Below are positions 1 through 8,982 of a stretch of 53,027 bases of DNA, in pieces. A program made the position numbers and the translations under genes. Below the pieces are notes generated by a model that saw nothing but the letters and a program-made list of their open reading frames with translations, was not told the origin of the DNA and did not search any database. Position 1 is the stretch's first letter, and every line of letters starts with the position of its first letter. Origin of the DNA: a bacterium (GTDB lineage: Bacteria; Verrucomicrobiota; Verrucomicrobiia; Limisphaerales; UBA11358); contig JAKAFL010000024.1 in assembly GCA_021817945.1 (NCBI GenBank), forward strand, positions 1 through 53,027, in the 5' to 3' direction.

Positions 1-65
1 TAGGCGGCAAGAATCCTGTCACGCTGGGCGGGAGTCAATCGCTTGCGAATGGGGATGTTTTTCAT
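1..65 (-). CDS. Start of a possible transposase-like protein, cut by window edge
   Basis: A minus-strand reading frame opens with ATG at 65-63 and runs off the left edge, giving 21 residues beginning MKNIPIRKRLTPAQRDRI. A basic start followed by 'TPAQRDRILAA' resembles the first helix of OrfA-type or IS66-accessory transposase proteins, which often begin with a basic stretch and a T-P-E/A-Q-R motif. Only this fragment is visible and it lies just downstream of another IS remnant, so mobile-element origin is an inference. It could equally be any small HTH protein. Confidence 0.3.
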   Translation of the reverse strand, partial: MKNIPIRKRLTPAQRDRILAA

Positions 66-98
66 CCCGTCAGCATGCCATGACTCACACCCAGTCGC

Positions 99-305
99 CT
101 AGACGGGGTTGCTAACACGGATACGTTGCACATACGAAGGACTGCACGCCAGATGCGCCGCCGTTGCCTGCACACCACGTCCGCCAGCCAATTCCAGAAT
201 GACCCGCGCCTGCTTGGAGTCCTCGGCGCGCACGCTCCGCGAACGCACGCGGCGTTGAATTTCCCTGCGTTCTGGCGGAGTAAGAATCAATCGTTTGGTG
301 GCCAC
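99..305 (-). pseudogene. IS630-family transposase, N-terminal HTH fragment
   Basis: A 68-residue frame with the pattern LTPPERREIQRR ... ARVILELAGG ... AHLACSPSYVQRIR matches the N-terminal helix-turn-helix of IS630-family transposases (L-x-x-x-E-R-x-x-L, R-A-R-x-I-L-x-L-A-x-G, then A-x-x-L-x-x-S-x-x-x-V-x-R-x-R). The family normally continues for about 280 more residues with a DDE catalytic domain. Here the frame stops after the HTH and no DDE domain follows, so this is a truncated remnant. It sits directly downstream of a decayed glycosidase N-terminus (345-470), suggesting the element interrupted that gene. Confidence 0.6.
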
Positions 306-344
306 GAACCCAGCTTATTTAAATCGTGGCCGTTATCAACGGTT

Positions 345-470
345 ACATTGCACTAGCAAGTTCGCGTGCAGCCACTGCCTTGCTTGAGCCAGTTTGATTT
401 CGTTACCGAAACTGTTCCGTGTGCTGGATTGGCGGCGAGCAAAGTGGCCAATAGGAGCATCACCACGGTT
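345..470 (-). pseudogene. Relic N-terminus of a GH36-like secreted glycosidase
   Basis: Reading the minus strand from the ATG at 460-458 gives a signal-peptide-like stretch (MLLLATLLAANPAHG) followed by TVSVT. After a frame change it continues in another frame as EIKLAQARQWLHANLL. This reproduces the start of the intact paralogs in this window, where the signal peptide is followed by TVTVxxGEMAEKDGWVQANLL. The match ends after NLL, where a stop follows and the IS630-like fragment begins. I infer a fourth copy of the family, frameshifted and cut by an insertion. The similarity is short, so confidence is moderate. I see nothing else in 471-628. Confidence 0.45.
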
Positions 471-628
471 TTCCCACCAGGCCAGCCCCATTTGAGGATC
501 CTTCTAATTATAATATTTTGAGGAACATTAGTTTTGCTGGCAGCACTCTGCGACCCATTGCAGGCAAGGTTAGCTCAAAGTCCCATTTGGTGGTCCAAGT
601 CATCCCGTACGAGATTTCGCATGGATGA

Positions 629-1855
629 TTATCTCCCTTTGACCAGAAGCACCGGATGTTCGAGATAATGAACAATACGTCCCAGAAATTCTGCTGCCGG
701 CCCCCCGTCCATGACCCGGTGATCCACCGAAAGGCAAAGCTTCATCGTCGGTCGAACGCAAACTTTATGGTCAACAACGAAAGGCCTCGGCATCGCCCGT
801 CCGACGGCCAACATACTACTTTGGCCAGGCGAAATGACAGCAGCAAAATCATCTGCCGGACTGTTGCCCAAATTGGATAATGAGGTGGCCCCGCCCTGCA
901 ATGCATCCAGTTTAAGACCGCCGGCCCGCGCGGCCGCCGCCAAGGAGGAACGCTGCTTGGCTACCGCCAACAAATCTCCCGCTTCGGGCGAGCGAACCAC
1001 AGGAATCATCAGTCCTTCAGGCAAGGCCACCACGATTCCGACATCATTTGCCGGTAATTCAATGATCTCTTCTTTGGCCCAGATTCGTCTTGCATTAGGA
1101 AAGTCATTCAATGCCATACCCTGCGCTCGCAGAATTAAATCTGTCAGCGTCAGACGGATCCCCTGAAGTTTTTCCATTTCGGGTAACAAGTCCTCGCGCA
1201 TTTCGATCAAAGCTAACGCATTTACTTCACTACGCAGATAAAAATGCGGTGTGCTGGAGAAGCTTAGTGCGGTGCTTTTGGCAATGGCCCGCCGCATGCT
1301 TGTGAAATTGTGCGGCGTACTCGGCTGGGTTGTCGAGGCCGCTTTTAATATATCCGCCTCCGTTATCCTTCCGCCGACGCCGGTGCCTCTAACGTGGCGG
1401 ATATCGAGTCCTAACTCAACTGCTTTTCGTCGAGCTCTGGGGCTGACCGCCGCAGCCGATTCCGCCACAGAGTTAAGTTCCGGGGCTTGGCCCAACGGAA
1501 CTAAGTTGTCAGGAACGGGAGGCGTGACTGTCGGCTTGACCGTCCCGTCGTGATGGATATTGCCATCACCATTTGTTGGTTTGGCTTTGGGATTTTCCCC
1601 GGCGATTTCATCAGCGCTGCTCAGCAGGCCGATCACATGTCCAACCTTCACCACTTCTCCAGGCTTTGGGGAGTCGTCCGGTATTCTTAACACACCCGCG
1701 TCTGTGGACTCAATGTCTTGGGCAGCCTTTTCACTTTCCAGGGTGAAAAGCGGGTCGCCGGGTTTGATTGAGTCTCCATCCTTTTTCAACCAGCTTTGGA
1801 ATGTCCCCTCTTCCATAGACCAGCCAAGCCGGGGAATTTTAATTTCGATTGCCAT
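629..1855 (-). CDS. Dihydrolipoamide acyltransferase (E2) of a 2-oxoacid dehydrogenase complex
   Basis: The protein (408 aa) transfers the acyl group made by E1 from its lipoyl arm to CoA. Residues 1-80 form a biotinyl-lipoyl domain with the lipoylation site in the turn LESEKAAQDIES (Lys43). A Pro-rich linker follows, then an E3/E1-binding domain near 136-172 (SPRARRKAVELG ... GTGVGGRITEADI), then the catalytic domain, which carries the active-site motif SVDHRVMDGG near the C-terminus. The start is the ATG at 1855, because the in-frame TTG two codons upstream is a poor alternative. The gene lies 28 nt after the fused E1, so co-transcription is likely. Acetoin-, pyruvate- or branched-chain-specific use cannot be told from the sequence. 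The Asn/Asp-rich 410-residue size is normal for single-lipoyl E2. Confidence 0.93.
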   Translation of the reverse strand: MAIEIKIPRLGWSMEEGTFQSWLKKDGDSIKPGDPLFTLESEKAAQDIESTDAGVLRIPDDSPKPGEVVKVGHVIGLLSSADEIAGENPKAKPTNGDGNIHHDGTVKPTVTPPVPDNLVPLGQAPELNSVAESAAAVSPRARRKAVELGLDIRHVRGTGVGGRITEADILKAASTTQPSTPHNFTSMRRAIAKSTALSFSSTPHFYLRSEVNALALIEMREDLLPEMEKLQGIRLTLTDLILRAQGMALNDFPNARRIWAKEEIIELPANDVGIVVALPEGLMIPVVRSPEAGDLLAVAKQRSSLAAAARAGGLKLDALQGGATSLSNLGNSPADDFAAVISPGQSSMLAVGRAMPRPFVVDHKVCVRPTMKLCLSVDHRVMDGGPAAEFLGRIVHYLEHPVLLVKGR

Positions 1856-1883
1856 GGTCAATAGTTAATAAGGGGAGCCGGGT

Positions 1884-3905
1884 TCAGGCCTTTACCAGTT
1901 CTCGGATGGCTATCACAATTTGTTCGGCGTGCGGCACCACCGCGTCTTCGAGTGAAGGACTGTAAGGCGTGGGCGAATGCACCGTGTTTAGACGTCTGAT
2001 TGGGGCATCCAGGTAATCAAAACCCACATCAGAAATCCTAGCGGTAATCTCCGCCCCCAAACCGAAAGGTTGAAAATCCTCATCCACAATCAACAGTCTT
2101 CCAGTCTTGGCAACCGATTGGCGGATCGTCTCGACGTCGAGTGGGGCGACGGTTCGCGGATCAATTAATTCCACTGAGATTCCCTCTCGCTCCAGTAATT
2201 CCGCCGCTTTGAGCGTTTTGCTGACCATCATGGCCAGGGCCACAACTGTGACGTGTTCGCCTGGACGGACGATTTTTGCCCTGCCGAATTCGATCATATA
2301 ATCGCCTTCCGGCACTGGTCCCTTGCTGGTCAGCAATTCTCGGTGCTCCAGGAACAACACGGGGTCATTACTCCTGAGGGCTGTTTTGAAAAGTCCTTTC
2401 GCATCGGCGGCTGTGGAAGGAACCACCACGCGCAACCCTGGGAAATGCGCATACGTGGAGTAATAACTGCCCGAATGATGCGTCGCCGCAGAGTGCCCGA
2501 TCCCTATGCAACCGCGCAGCAATATCGGCATCTTCAATCTACCGCTGCTCATGTATTGCATCTTGGCAATCTGGTTCATGATTTCCCCTGCCGCATCCAA
2601 AACGAAATCGGCAAACATGAAATCCACCACCGGCCGTGTGCCGCTCATGGCGGCACCACATGCCAGGCCCACGAAACCACGCTCGCAAATCGGCGTGTCG
2701 CGCACCCGTTCCGGACCATATTTCTCGAACAGACCAGTGGTGGTGGCAAAGTTTCCTCCACGCTTGCCGACGCCTTCACCCAGCACAAAAATCCGCTCAT
2801 TCTTGGCGAACTCCTCGGTCAGCGCCTCGAGCGTTGCTTTCATGTAGGTCATTACCCGTTCCTTGCCGATGGCCTCCTTCAGTGCAGCGGGTGGGTCGGC
2901 AGGGCCCGCATAAACGTGAATCGCGGCAGTTTCTCTAGCTGGAAACGGACTTTGTTCCGCATATTGGTGTGCCAGCTCGACCATCTCGGAAATTTCCTTT
3001 TCCACGGATTCCAATTCTGATTCCTCCAAAAGATCTTCTGCCAAAATGCGGCTTCTGAAAATTTGGATTGGGCAACGTTTTTTCCATTCCTCGACCTCTT
3101 CTCTCGTGCGATATCCAAAGTCCGCCATGCCCTCCGAGTGTGGGCGTGTGCGGTACGTCTTGCATTCAATCAACGTTGGTCCGTCACCATCTCTGGCCCG
3201 GCTAGCGGCACGTTTGGCGGCCGAAAAGACCGCCATGACGTCATTGCCGTCAACCTCAATGCCAGGCATCCCATATACCGCTCCGCGCGCGGCAACCGAT
3301 GGATTGGCCGCAGCGTAGTCGAATGGCACCTCCGTGGCGTAATTATTGTTTTCGCAAACAAAAATTACCGGCAGCTTCCATATACCCGCTAGATTCAGTC
3401 CCTCATGAAAAGCCCCATTGTTTACCGCGCCATCACCAAAAAATGCCACGGCAAGGTTGTTTTGCTTCAACAGCTGGAAACTATAGCCCGCCCCTGCCGC
3501 TTGCAGGATGCAGGGTCCCACAATTCCACTTGTTCCCATCATGCCTACTTCGGGCGCAAACAAGTGCATGCTGCCGCCCCGGCCCCGTGAACAGCCAGTT
3601 TCCCTGCCATATAATTCGGCAAAGAGCTGCCTGGGTTCCATCCCCTTGGCCAGAGCGTGACCATGGCCACGATGCGTGCTGAAGACCATGTCCGTTCTGC
3701 TCAAATTGGCGCACACACCGGCAGCAATGGCCTCTTGTCCGACATAAGTGTGGCAGGCTCCATGGACCAGTCCTTTCTTGTGCGCAGCCGCCAATCGCTC
3801 CTCACAATAACGGATCAGCAACATCTGCCGGTATAAACGTCTCGCCTCATGCGCGAGGGATTTGGCGGATTTTGTCTCCACATCAATAATTTCTTTTGCT
3901 GGCAT
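1884..3905 (-). CDS. Fused alpha-beta E1 component of a 2-oxoacid dehydrogenase
   Basis: This 673-residue protein joins E1-alpha (about 1-330) and E1-beta (about 348-673) in one chain. It carries out TPP-dependent decarboxylation of a 2-oxoacid and reductive acylation of the E2 lipoyl group. The alpha half has the TPP/Mg motif GDGAVNNGAFHEGLNLAG ... ENNNYA and the HRGHGHALAKG segment. The beta half has the typical LGEGVGKRGG and DTPICERGFVGLACGAA stretches and ends with a transketolase C-terminal domain (GRLLIVDED). Fused E1 chains of this order are known in Bacteroidetes and PVC bacteria. E2 follows 28 nt downstream, and E3 lies upstream in the same direction, separated by adk, glcF and glcD. 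Probable substrates are pyruvate, acetoin or branched-chain 2-oxoacids. Confidence 0.92.
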   Translation of the reverse strand: MPAKEIIDVETKSAKSLAHEARRLYRQMLLIRYCEERLAAAHKKGLVHGACHTYVGQEAIAAGVCANLSRTDMVFSTHRGHGHALAKGMEPRQLFAELYGRETGCSRGRGGSMHLFAPEVGMMGTSGIVGPCILQAAGAGYSFQLLKQNNLAVAFFGDGAVNNGAFHEGLNLAGIWKLPVIFVCENNNYATEVPFDYAAANPSVAARGAVYGMPGIEVDGNDVMAVFSAAKRAASRARDGDGPTLIECKTYRTRPHSEGMADFGYRTREEVEEWKKRCPIQIFRSRILAEDLLEESELESVEKEISEMVELAHQYAEQSPFPARETAAIHVYAGPADPPAALKEAIGKERVMTYMKATLEALTEEFAKNERIFVLGEGVGKRGGNFATTTGLFEKYGPERVRDTPICERGFVGLACGAAMSGTRPVVDFMFADFVLDAAGEIMNQIAKMQYMSSGRLKMPILLRGCIGIGHSAATHHSGSYYSTYAHFPGLRVVVPSTAADAKGLFKTALRSNDPVLFLEHRELLTSKGPVPEGDYMIEFGRAKIVRPGEHVTVVALAMMVSKTLKAAELLEREGISVELIDPRTVAPLDVETIRQSVAKTGRLLIVDEDFQPFGLGAEITARISDVGFDYLDAPIRRLNTVHSPTPYSPSLEDAVVPHAEQIVIAIRELVKA

Positions 3906-4037
3906 AAACTTTGGTCTCCAAAGGTCGAAATTGTCGTTCAGACGCGTCCCGTCATTGAACTGGCATTTTCCAAATCATTGAATAGCTAAAACTAAAGCCA
4001 AACCGTCCCGACTGCCTGCTTTTTTCGTTGTTTTACA

Positions 4038-4673
4038 TCAATTTTCCGCCATCAATCCGGGGGTAGTCAGGACGGGAGCCCTTAGGGCCAACTCATGCCT
4101 CAGTATATTCATGATTTGAGCGTTTACCGTGAGAGGGGGTTTTGAGGCTTCGATGGCGCGCGTCTTCTCATCTTGAAAATATTGCAGCATAGGTTCAGAC
4201 TGTTCCTGATAAACCATCAGCCGGTTAAGAATCACCTCATCGCACGCGTCATCCAAACGGTTTTCCTTAACGGCCCTGCGTTTGATCCGCTCCAGCAAGA
4301 CTTTCCGGGAAGCGCAAACAAGCTTCAATGCCAGTTTGACTTCGATGAATGATTCCAACAATTGCGCTTGGGCCAGGTTGCGGGGAATGCCATCCAGCAA
4401 AAGGACATCCCGATCGGGGCAAAATAGCCTTGCGTTTTGGCAGCGCTGAACATAATCCAGCCAGAGACGGATCGTGACATCATCCGGCACCAGCTTGCCC
4501 TGGCTCGAATAACTTATAAACAAGCCCCCCAATTCGGTCGCCGGTTCGATGTTGCGAAACACATCGCCGCAGGAGCAATGGAAAAGTCCGGGCACATTGC
4601 CAAGCATCTTGCCTTGCGTGCCTTTGCCGCTGCCCGGAGGTCCGACCAATAATATAGCGGGGTACTTCTTCAT
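4038..4673 (-). CDS. adk: Adenylate kinase family protein
   Basis: The 211-residue protein has a P-loop (GPPGSGKGTQ, catalytic Lys17), the nucleotide-binding DGIPRN loop in place of the usual DGFPRT, and the C-terminal R-L-D-D ... R-L-x-x-Y-x-x-x-x-x-P-x-x-x-Y/F pattern. The lid is short and lacks the zinc-binding cysteines. It would interconvert ATP + AMP and 2 ADP. The acidic-to-hydrophobic substitutions in the AMP-binding loop suggest a divergent paralog rather than the housekeeping enzyme. It sits between glcF and E1 in the same orientation. Its role there is unclear, though nucleotide-monophosphate kinases are sometimes carried as passengers in metabolic operons. Confidence 0.85.
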   Translation of the reverse strand: MKKYPAILLVGPPGSGKGTQGKMLGNVPGLFHCSCGDVFRNIEPATELGGLFISYSSQGKLVPDDVTIRLWLDYVQRCQNARLFCPDRDVLLLDGIPRNLAQAQLLESFIEVKLALKLVCASRKVLLERIKRRAVKENRLDDACDEVILNRLMVYQEQSEPMLQYFQDEKTRAIEASKPPLTVNAQIMNILRHELALRAPVLTTPGLMAEN

Positions 4674-4799
4674 GGTTTGTTTGTGGTTTTTTGGAATGTC
4701 CTGGTATGGGTGTTGAATATGATCAGGGAAAATTCCTCTGCGGCCTATGCCCCGCCAATTGAAAGTTCATGCGTGATTTGATCTTCGTGGCACAGATGA

Positions 4800-6128
4800 T
4801 CAAGCGTTTTCAGGATTCAATCCTTTGCGATATGCCTCTGCGTATAAAGATACTGGATGCGTGACCCTAAGAGTTCGGCCCGATTTCCTTAAGCCGATTT
4901 CCAATTGAATAGTGCATCCAGGATTGGCAGACGCAACAACCGTGGCCTTCGTGGACTCAAGATGTAACAGCTTCCGCTGTAATAATGATGCTGCCATTTC
5001 TGGCTGCGTTAAGTTATAAATTCCAGCGCTGCCGCAGCACCAAGTGGATTCCTTCATTTCGATCAAGGTCAAGTCGGATATGGCGCATAACAACTCTCGT
5101 GGCGCGGCGGAAACCTTTTGTCCGTGGCATAGATGGCAGGATTCATGGTAAGTGACCAACTTTGGTTCGCCACCGGAAGGCAGTCTTTTTATTCCAATTT
5201 GCTTCAGCCATTCGGAAACATCCTTGAGCTTTTCCGACCACTGTTTGGCCCTGTCTCTGAACGCTGGATCATCCTTTAAAAGCTCATCGTAATGCTTAAG
5301 GTGAGAGCCGCAACCGCCGGCGTTACTTATAATCGCATCAAGTGAGTCCAGCGAACCTGCCAGTCTTTCCATTGCTTTAATGTTTCGGCGAGCCAATGTT
5401 CTTGAGATTTTTAAGTTTCCATTATGCGCATGGAGGGAGCCGCAACAAGATTGTCGGCGCGGCGTTAAAACCTCGCAGTTATGCACCAACAATATGTCTA
5501 CGGTGTCGCGGTTCACTTGGGCGTAAAGCAAATCCTGGACACATCCCGTCAGCATTCCAACGCGATACTTTTTGATTTTGGGCGTCTCCTGCTCCTTGAT
5601 GAGCTGGTCTGAAAAGAATAAGCTTAATTCTGGACAAAACGGTTCAAACTCGCGGACCCACGAAGGGAACCACCTTGTCAGCCGTAGTTGGTGCAAAGCT
5701 TTTGGCAAAAGACTGTTCCGGTAGTGGCGGAGCAAATGGCCAGCCAAGCGGAGCATTCGTGGATGAGTGAAAAGTATTTGCAGCGCCAGCCATCGCGCCA
5801 AATCGCGTTTGCGTGTTGCCAAAACACGACTGGATTCCACGTCGCACCTCGAGGCTTCAAACATGGCTCCATAATCCACGCCGGCTGGACAAGCCGATTC
5901 ACAAGCCAGGCAACCGAGACAAAAGTACATTTCCTCGGCAAACGCACGGCTGAGACCCAATCTGCCGTCGGTAATGGCGCGCATGAGAGCAATCCGGCCG
6001 CGCGGACTGTGCCGCTCCAATTTCGTGGCGTCGAATGTCGGGCACACCGGAAGACACATTCCACAATGCATGCATTGTTGCAGCATGGAATAATCAAGCT
6101 TGGACAGTTGAAGTGGGATTTGCTTCAT
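4800..6128 (-). CDS. glcF: Glycolate/D-lactate oxidase iron-sulfur subunit
   Basis: The 442-residue protein begins with two 4Fe-4S motifs, CMHCGMCLPVCP and CLGCLACESACP (residues about 18-30 and 69-80). It ends with two CCG domains (CCGSLHAHNG and CCGSAGIYNL, each paired with an upstream CxxC-type cysteine set). This is the GlcF architecture, passing electrons from the flavoprotein GlcD to the membrane quinone pool. Its ATG overlaps the glcD stop in an ATGA arrangement (6125-6128), so the two are translationally coupled. In this locus the substrate could be glycolate, D-lactate or another 2-hydroxyacid produced by sugar-acid cleavage. A membrane anchor is not visible. Confidence 0.93.
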   Translation of the reverse strand: MKQIPLQLSKLDYSMLQQCMHCGMCLPVCPTFDATKLERHSPRGRIALMRAITDGRLGLSRAFAEEMYFCLGCLACESACPAGVDYGAMFEASRCDVESSRVLATRKRDLARWLALQILFTHPRMLRLAGHLLRHYRNSLLPKALHQLRLTRWFPSWVREFEPFCPELSLFFSDQLIKEQETPKIKKYRVGMLTGCVQDLLYAQVNRDTVDILLVHNCEVLTPRRQSCCGSLHAHNGNLKISRTLARRNIKAMERLAGSLDSLDAIISNAGGCGSHLKHYDELLKDDPAFRDRAKQWSEKLKDVSEWLKQIGIKRLPSGGEPKLVTYHESCHLCHGQKVSAAPRELLCAISDLTLIEMKESTWCCGSAGIYNLTQPEMAASLLQRKLLHLESTKATVVASANPGCTIQLEIGLRKSGRTLRVTHPVSLYAEAYRKGLNPENA

Positions 6129-7507
6129 GGATCAAATATCTTGCCAGGATTGAGGAGCACTCTTGGATCAAGGGTCCTCTTGAGTTGCCTCATCAATTCG
6201 AGGGTCCCGGGTGATACCATCATGGGCAGAAAAGGCTTTTTCGCCAGTCCGACCCCATGTTCACCCGTTATGGTGCCCCCCAATTTGACGGCACACTCGA
6301 AAATCTCCCGCATGGCTGACTCCACCCGCTGCATTTCTGCCGCATTGCGTTCGTTGGTCAGGAACGTCGGATGCAGGTTGCCGTCCCCCATATGGCCAAA
6401 AATTCCAATACGAACCGCATGGCGCTGCGCAACCTCCTGGATTTGGCGGACCAAAGCGGCCAGTTCGCTTCGGGGCACGGTTACGTCCTCCAAGATCACT
6501 GTGGGTGCCAACCTTGCCAGCGAGGAGAAGGCGTGGCGGCGCGCCGAGGAAAGCCTCGCTGCTTCCTGCTCCGTGCCGGCGAGGCTGACATTCTGTGCTC
6601 CATGCCGGCGGGCCAGAGTCTCCATTTTAAGCGCCTCATCCTCAACTGCAGCCGGATGACCGTCCGTTTCCATCAGCAGCAACGCTTCTGCATTCACTGG
6701 CAGTCCTATGGCGGCATAGGCTTCAACACAGCGGATGGTGACGTTGTCAAGAAACTCCAGCGTGCAGGGGGTGATTTTTGCAGCAATGATTGCGGACACT
6801 GCTTCTGCCGCACTTTCCAGTGAGGGGAAAATGGCCAACAAAGTCCTTTTCGCCGGTGGTTTGGGGACCAATTTCAGCAACACCTTGGTGATTACACCCA
6901 ACGTGCCCTCGGATCCTATGAACAAGTCTTTCAATGAATAGCCCGCCACATCTTTTACACATTTACCACCCAACCAAAGGATGCGTCCGTCCGCCAGAAC
7001 GACCTCGAGTCCCATCACATAGTCGCGAGTAACACCATATTTCAGACCACGCAGCCCCCCCGAATTTTCGGCAACGTTGCCGCCAATTGTGGATATTTTC
7101 ATTGAGCCTGGATCGGGCGGATAAAGCAGCCCATGGCGACCGGCCAAGTCCGCAACTGTTTGTGTGATAGCGCCCGCCTCAGCCAGAATCGTAAGATTTT
7201 GTTCATCGAATTCGAGGATGTTGTTCATTCTTGAAAGACACAGCACAATACAGTTGGGTAGTGGGACGCTTCCACCACTCAGGCCGGTGCCTGAACCTCG
7301 GGCCACCACCGGGCAGTGGTTGGCATCGGCGAAGCGCATGACGCTCGCCACCTGCTGCGGTGTGGTGACAAATGCCACGGCTGCCGGCATCTGACTCAAC
7401 GCAGCCGTACCGTCAAAGCTGTAAGGAATCAAGTCCTCCAAATCGGTCCGAATGTTTTCGAATCCCAGTTCGGCGGCGAGCTCTCGGAAATCAGGCGGCG
7501 CAGGCAT
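6125..7507 (-). CDS. glcD: FAD-linked 2-hydroxyacid oxidase subunit (GlcD type)
   Basis: The 460-residue flavoprotein has the FAD-binding type-4 (VAO/PCMH) domain: ARGSGTGLSGG near residue 65, then PPDPGSMKISTIGGNVAENS and GLKYGVTRDYV. The C-terminal oxidase domain ends with the active-site segment GTITGEHGVGLAKK. It oxidises glycolate or D-lactate to the 2-oxoacid and hands electrons to GlcF, which is encoded next with a 4-nt overlap. Length and motif order match the family. Lack of a GlcE homologue here suggests a two-subunit form. Placement between E3 and E1/E2 genes hints that its 2-oxoacid product (for example pyruvate from lactate) is passed to the dehydrogenase complex. Confidence 0.93.
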   Translation of the reverse strand: MPAPPDFRELAAELGFENIRTDLEDLIPYSFDGTAALSQMPAAVAFVTTPQQVASVMRFADANHCPVVARGSGTGLSGGSVPLPNCIVLCLSRMNNILEFDEQNLTILAEAGAITQTVADLAGRHGLLYPPDPGSMKISTIGGNVAENSGGLRGLKYGVTRDYVMGLEVVLADGRILWLGGKCVKDVAGYSLKDLFIGSEGTLGVITKVLLKLVPKPPAKRTLLAIFPSLESAAEAVSAIIAAKITPCTLEFLDNVTIRCVEAYAAIGLPVNAEALLLMETDGHPAAVEDEALKMETLARRHGAQNVSLAGTEQEAARLSSARRHAFSSLARLAPTVILEDVTVPRSELAALVRQIQEVAQRHAVRIGIFGHMGDGNLHPTFLTNERNAAEMQRVESAMREIFECAVKLGGTITGEHGVGLAKKPFLPMMVSPGTLELMRQLKRTLDPRVLLNPGKIFDP

Positions 7508-7546
7508 TAATGGATTAGGTGTTGACGGTGTTCGGCTCCTTGGTTT

Positions 7547-8947
7547 TCAAGACACGACCCTGCGTGTTGGGGCTGCGTGGATAGCTTCACCGTGGACTTG
7601 ATGCGCCGATTCCATCCATATTTCACTGAAAGTAGGGTGAGCGTGGATGGTTCCGGCCACTTCGCGAGACGTCAATTCTGCGCGGATTGCCACAGTTGCT
7701 TCGGCCAGAAGTTCGGTGGCGTGGGCACCTACGACCGCGGCCCCAAGCAGTTGATCTGTTTCCGCATCCGCAATCAATTTCGCAAATCCACACGTTTTGG
7801 CGACAGCCAGACTCTTGCCCAGGGCTGCGTATCGAAACTTGCCAATGTTTACAGCCCGATTCTTCTGTTTCGCCTCCTGTTCAGTTAAACCCACTGCCCC
7901 GACTTCGGGTGAGGTGAAAATCACGCTGGGCACCAATGTGGCATGTGTGCGCAAGGCTCCGGTCACCGCGTTTTCCGCCGCGATGATTCCTTGCGCGGTC
8001 GCGTAATGAGCGAGTTGCAATTTGCCAGTCACATCCCCGATGGCGAAAATGTGCGGAACACGCGTTCGGCAATTCAGGTCGGCTTCAATAAAACCTCGGG
8101 CATTCGTTGATAAACCTGCTCGATTCAATTCCAAGCCTTCAGTGACTGGTTTGCGACCGGTGGCGTTGAGCAACAAGTCGGATGACAACTCTTCGCCCCC
8201 CACTTCCACCGTAACCTTCTCCCCGTCGGCCCTGCAATTGTGCGCGGCTTTACCGGTCATAATGCGAATCTTCAGATTCTTTTCCATTCCCATACGAACC
8301 TCATTGCGCACGTCCAAATCCAAGTTTGCCAGAATGTCGGGCAATAATTCAACGAGCGTGACCACAACTCCTAACTTTGCCGCCATGCAAGCGATTTCGC
8401 ATCCAATAAATCCGCCGCCCAGGATGATGAGACTTTTCGGTAAATGTACGCGATCCAAGAACTTGCGGCTTTCAACAACCCGTTCGTGTTGTGGGAGAAA
8501 CCCTGGCTCCAGGGATGTTGAACCCGTGGCGATAATGATTTTGTTACCTCTGATATGCTGGCTTTCCCCGGCCCCGATGACTTGTAGGGTGTGTGCATCA
8601 ATAAACTGTGCCACGCCGTTAAACTGCTGCACGCCGTTGGCTGACAAGAGTTGCCGGATGCCGGCACGCAGCATCGCAATGGTCTGGTTTTTATTTGCAA
8701 TCAGTGTCCCGTAATTCAAGGCGACGCCCGTGGTCGTGATTCCCAGCGGCGCCACGTGGTTGAAGTTGTGGTAAGTCTCCGCCGCCGCAATCAGCGCTTT
8801 GCTGGGAATGCAGCCCCAATTGAGACAGGTGCCACCAAACTGCTCTTTTTCGACCATTGCAACCGATGCGTTGAGTTGGGCTCCGCGAATGGCCGCAGGA
8901 TAGCCACCTGGTCCGGCACCGATGACAATGAGGTCAAATTGTTTCAT
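7547..8947 (-). CDS. lpdA: Dihydrolipoamide dehydrogenase (E3)
   Basis: The 466-residue flavoprotein reoxidises dihydrolipoamide on E2 using NAD+. It shows the FAD dinucleotide fold (VIGAGPGGYPAA), the redox-active disulfide GGTCLNWGCIPSK (Cys41/Cys46), the NAD-binding GGGFIGCEIA, the second FAD motif (IFAIGDVTG) and the C-terminal active-site segment HAHPTFSE. I chose the ATG at 8947 because upstream in-frame sequence is only a TTG five codons earlier. It lies 35 nt after the cupin gene and 39 nt before glcD. Together with E1 and E2 it completes the complex. Confidence 0.95.
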   Translation of the reverse strand: MKQFDLIVIGAGPGGYPAAIRGAQLNASVAMVEKEQFGGTCLNWGCIPSKALIAAAETYHNFNHVAPLGITTTGVALNYGTLIANKNQTIAMLRAGIRQLLSANGVQQFNGVAQFIDAHTLQVIGAGESQHIRGNKIIIATGSTSLEPGFLPQHERVVESRKFLDRVHLPKSLIILGGGFIGCEIACMAAKLGVVVTLVELLPDILANLDLDVRNEVRMGMEKNLKIRIMTGKAAHNCRADGEKVTVEVGGEELSSDLLLNATGRKPVTEGLELNRAGLSTNARGFIEADLNCRTRVPHIFAIGDVTGKLQLAHYATAQGIIAAENAVTGALRTHATLVPSVIFTSPEVGAVGLTEQEAKQKNRAVNIGKFRYAALGKSLAVAKTCGFAKLIADAETDQLLGAAVVGAHATELLAEATVAIRAELTSREVAGTIHAHPTFSEIWMESAHQVHGEAIHAAPTRRVVS

Positions 8948-8982
8948 ATTTAAGTGGGACAAAAAAGGGCAATGGCAGCATC

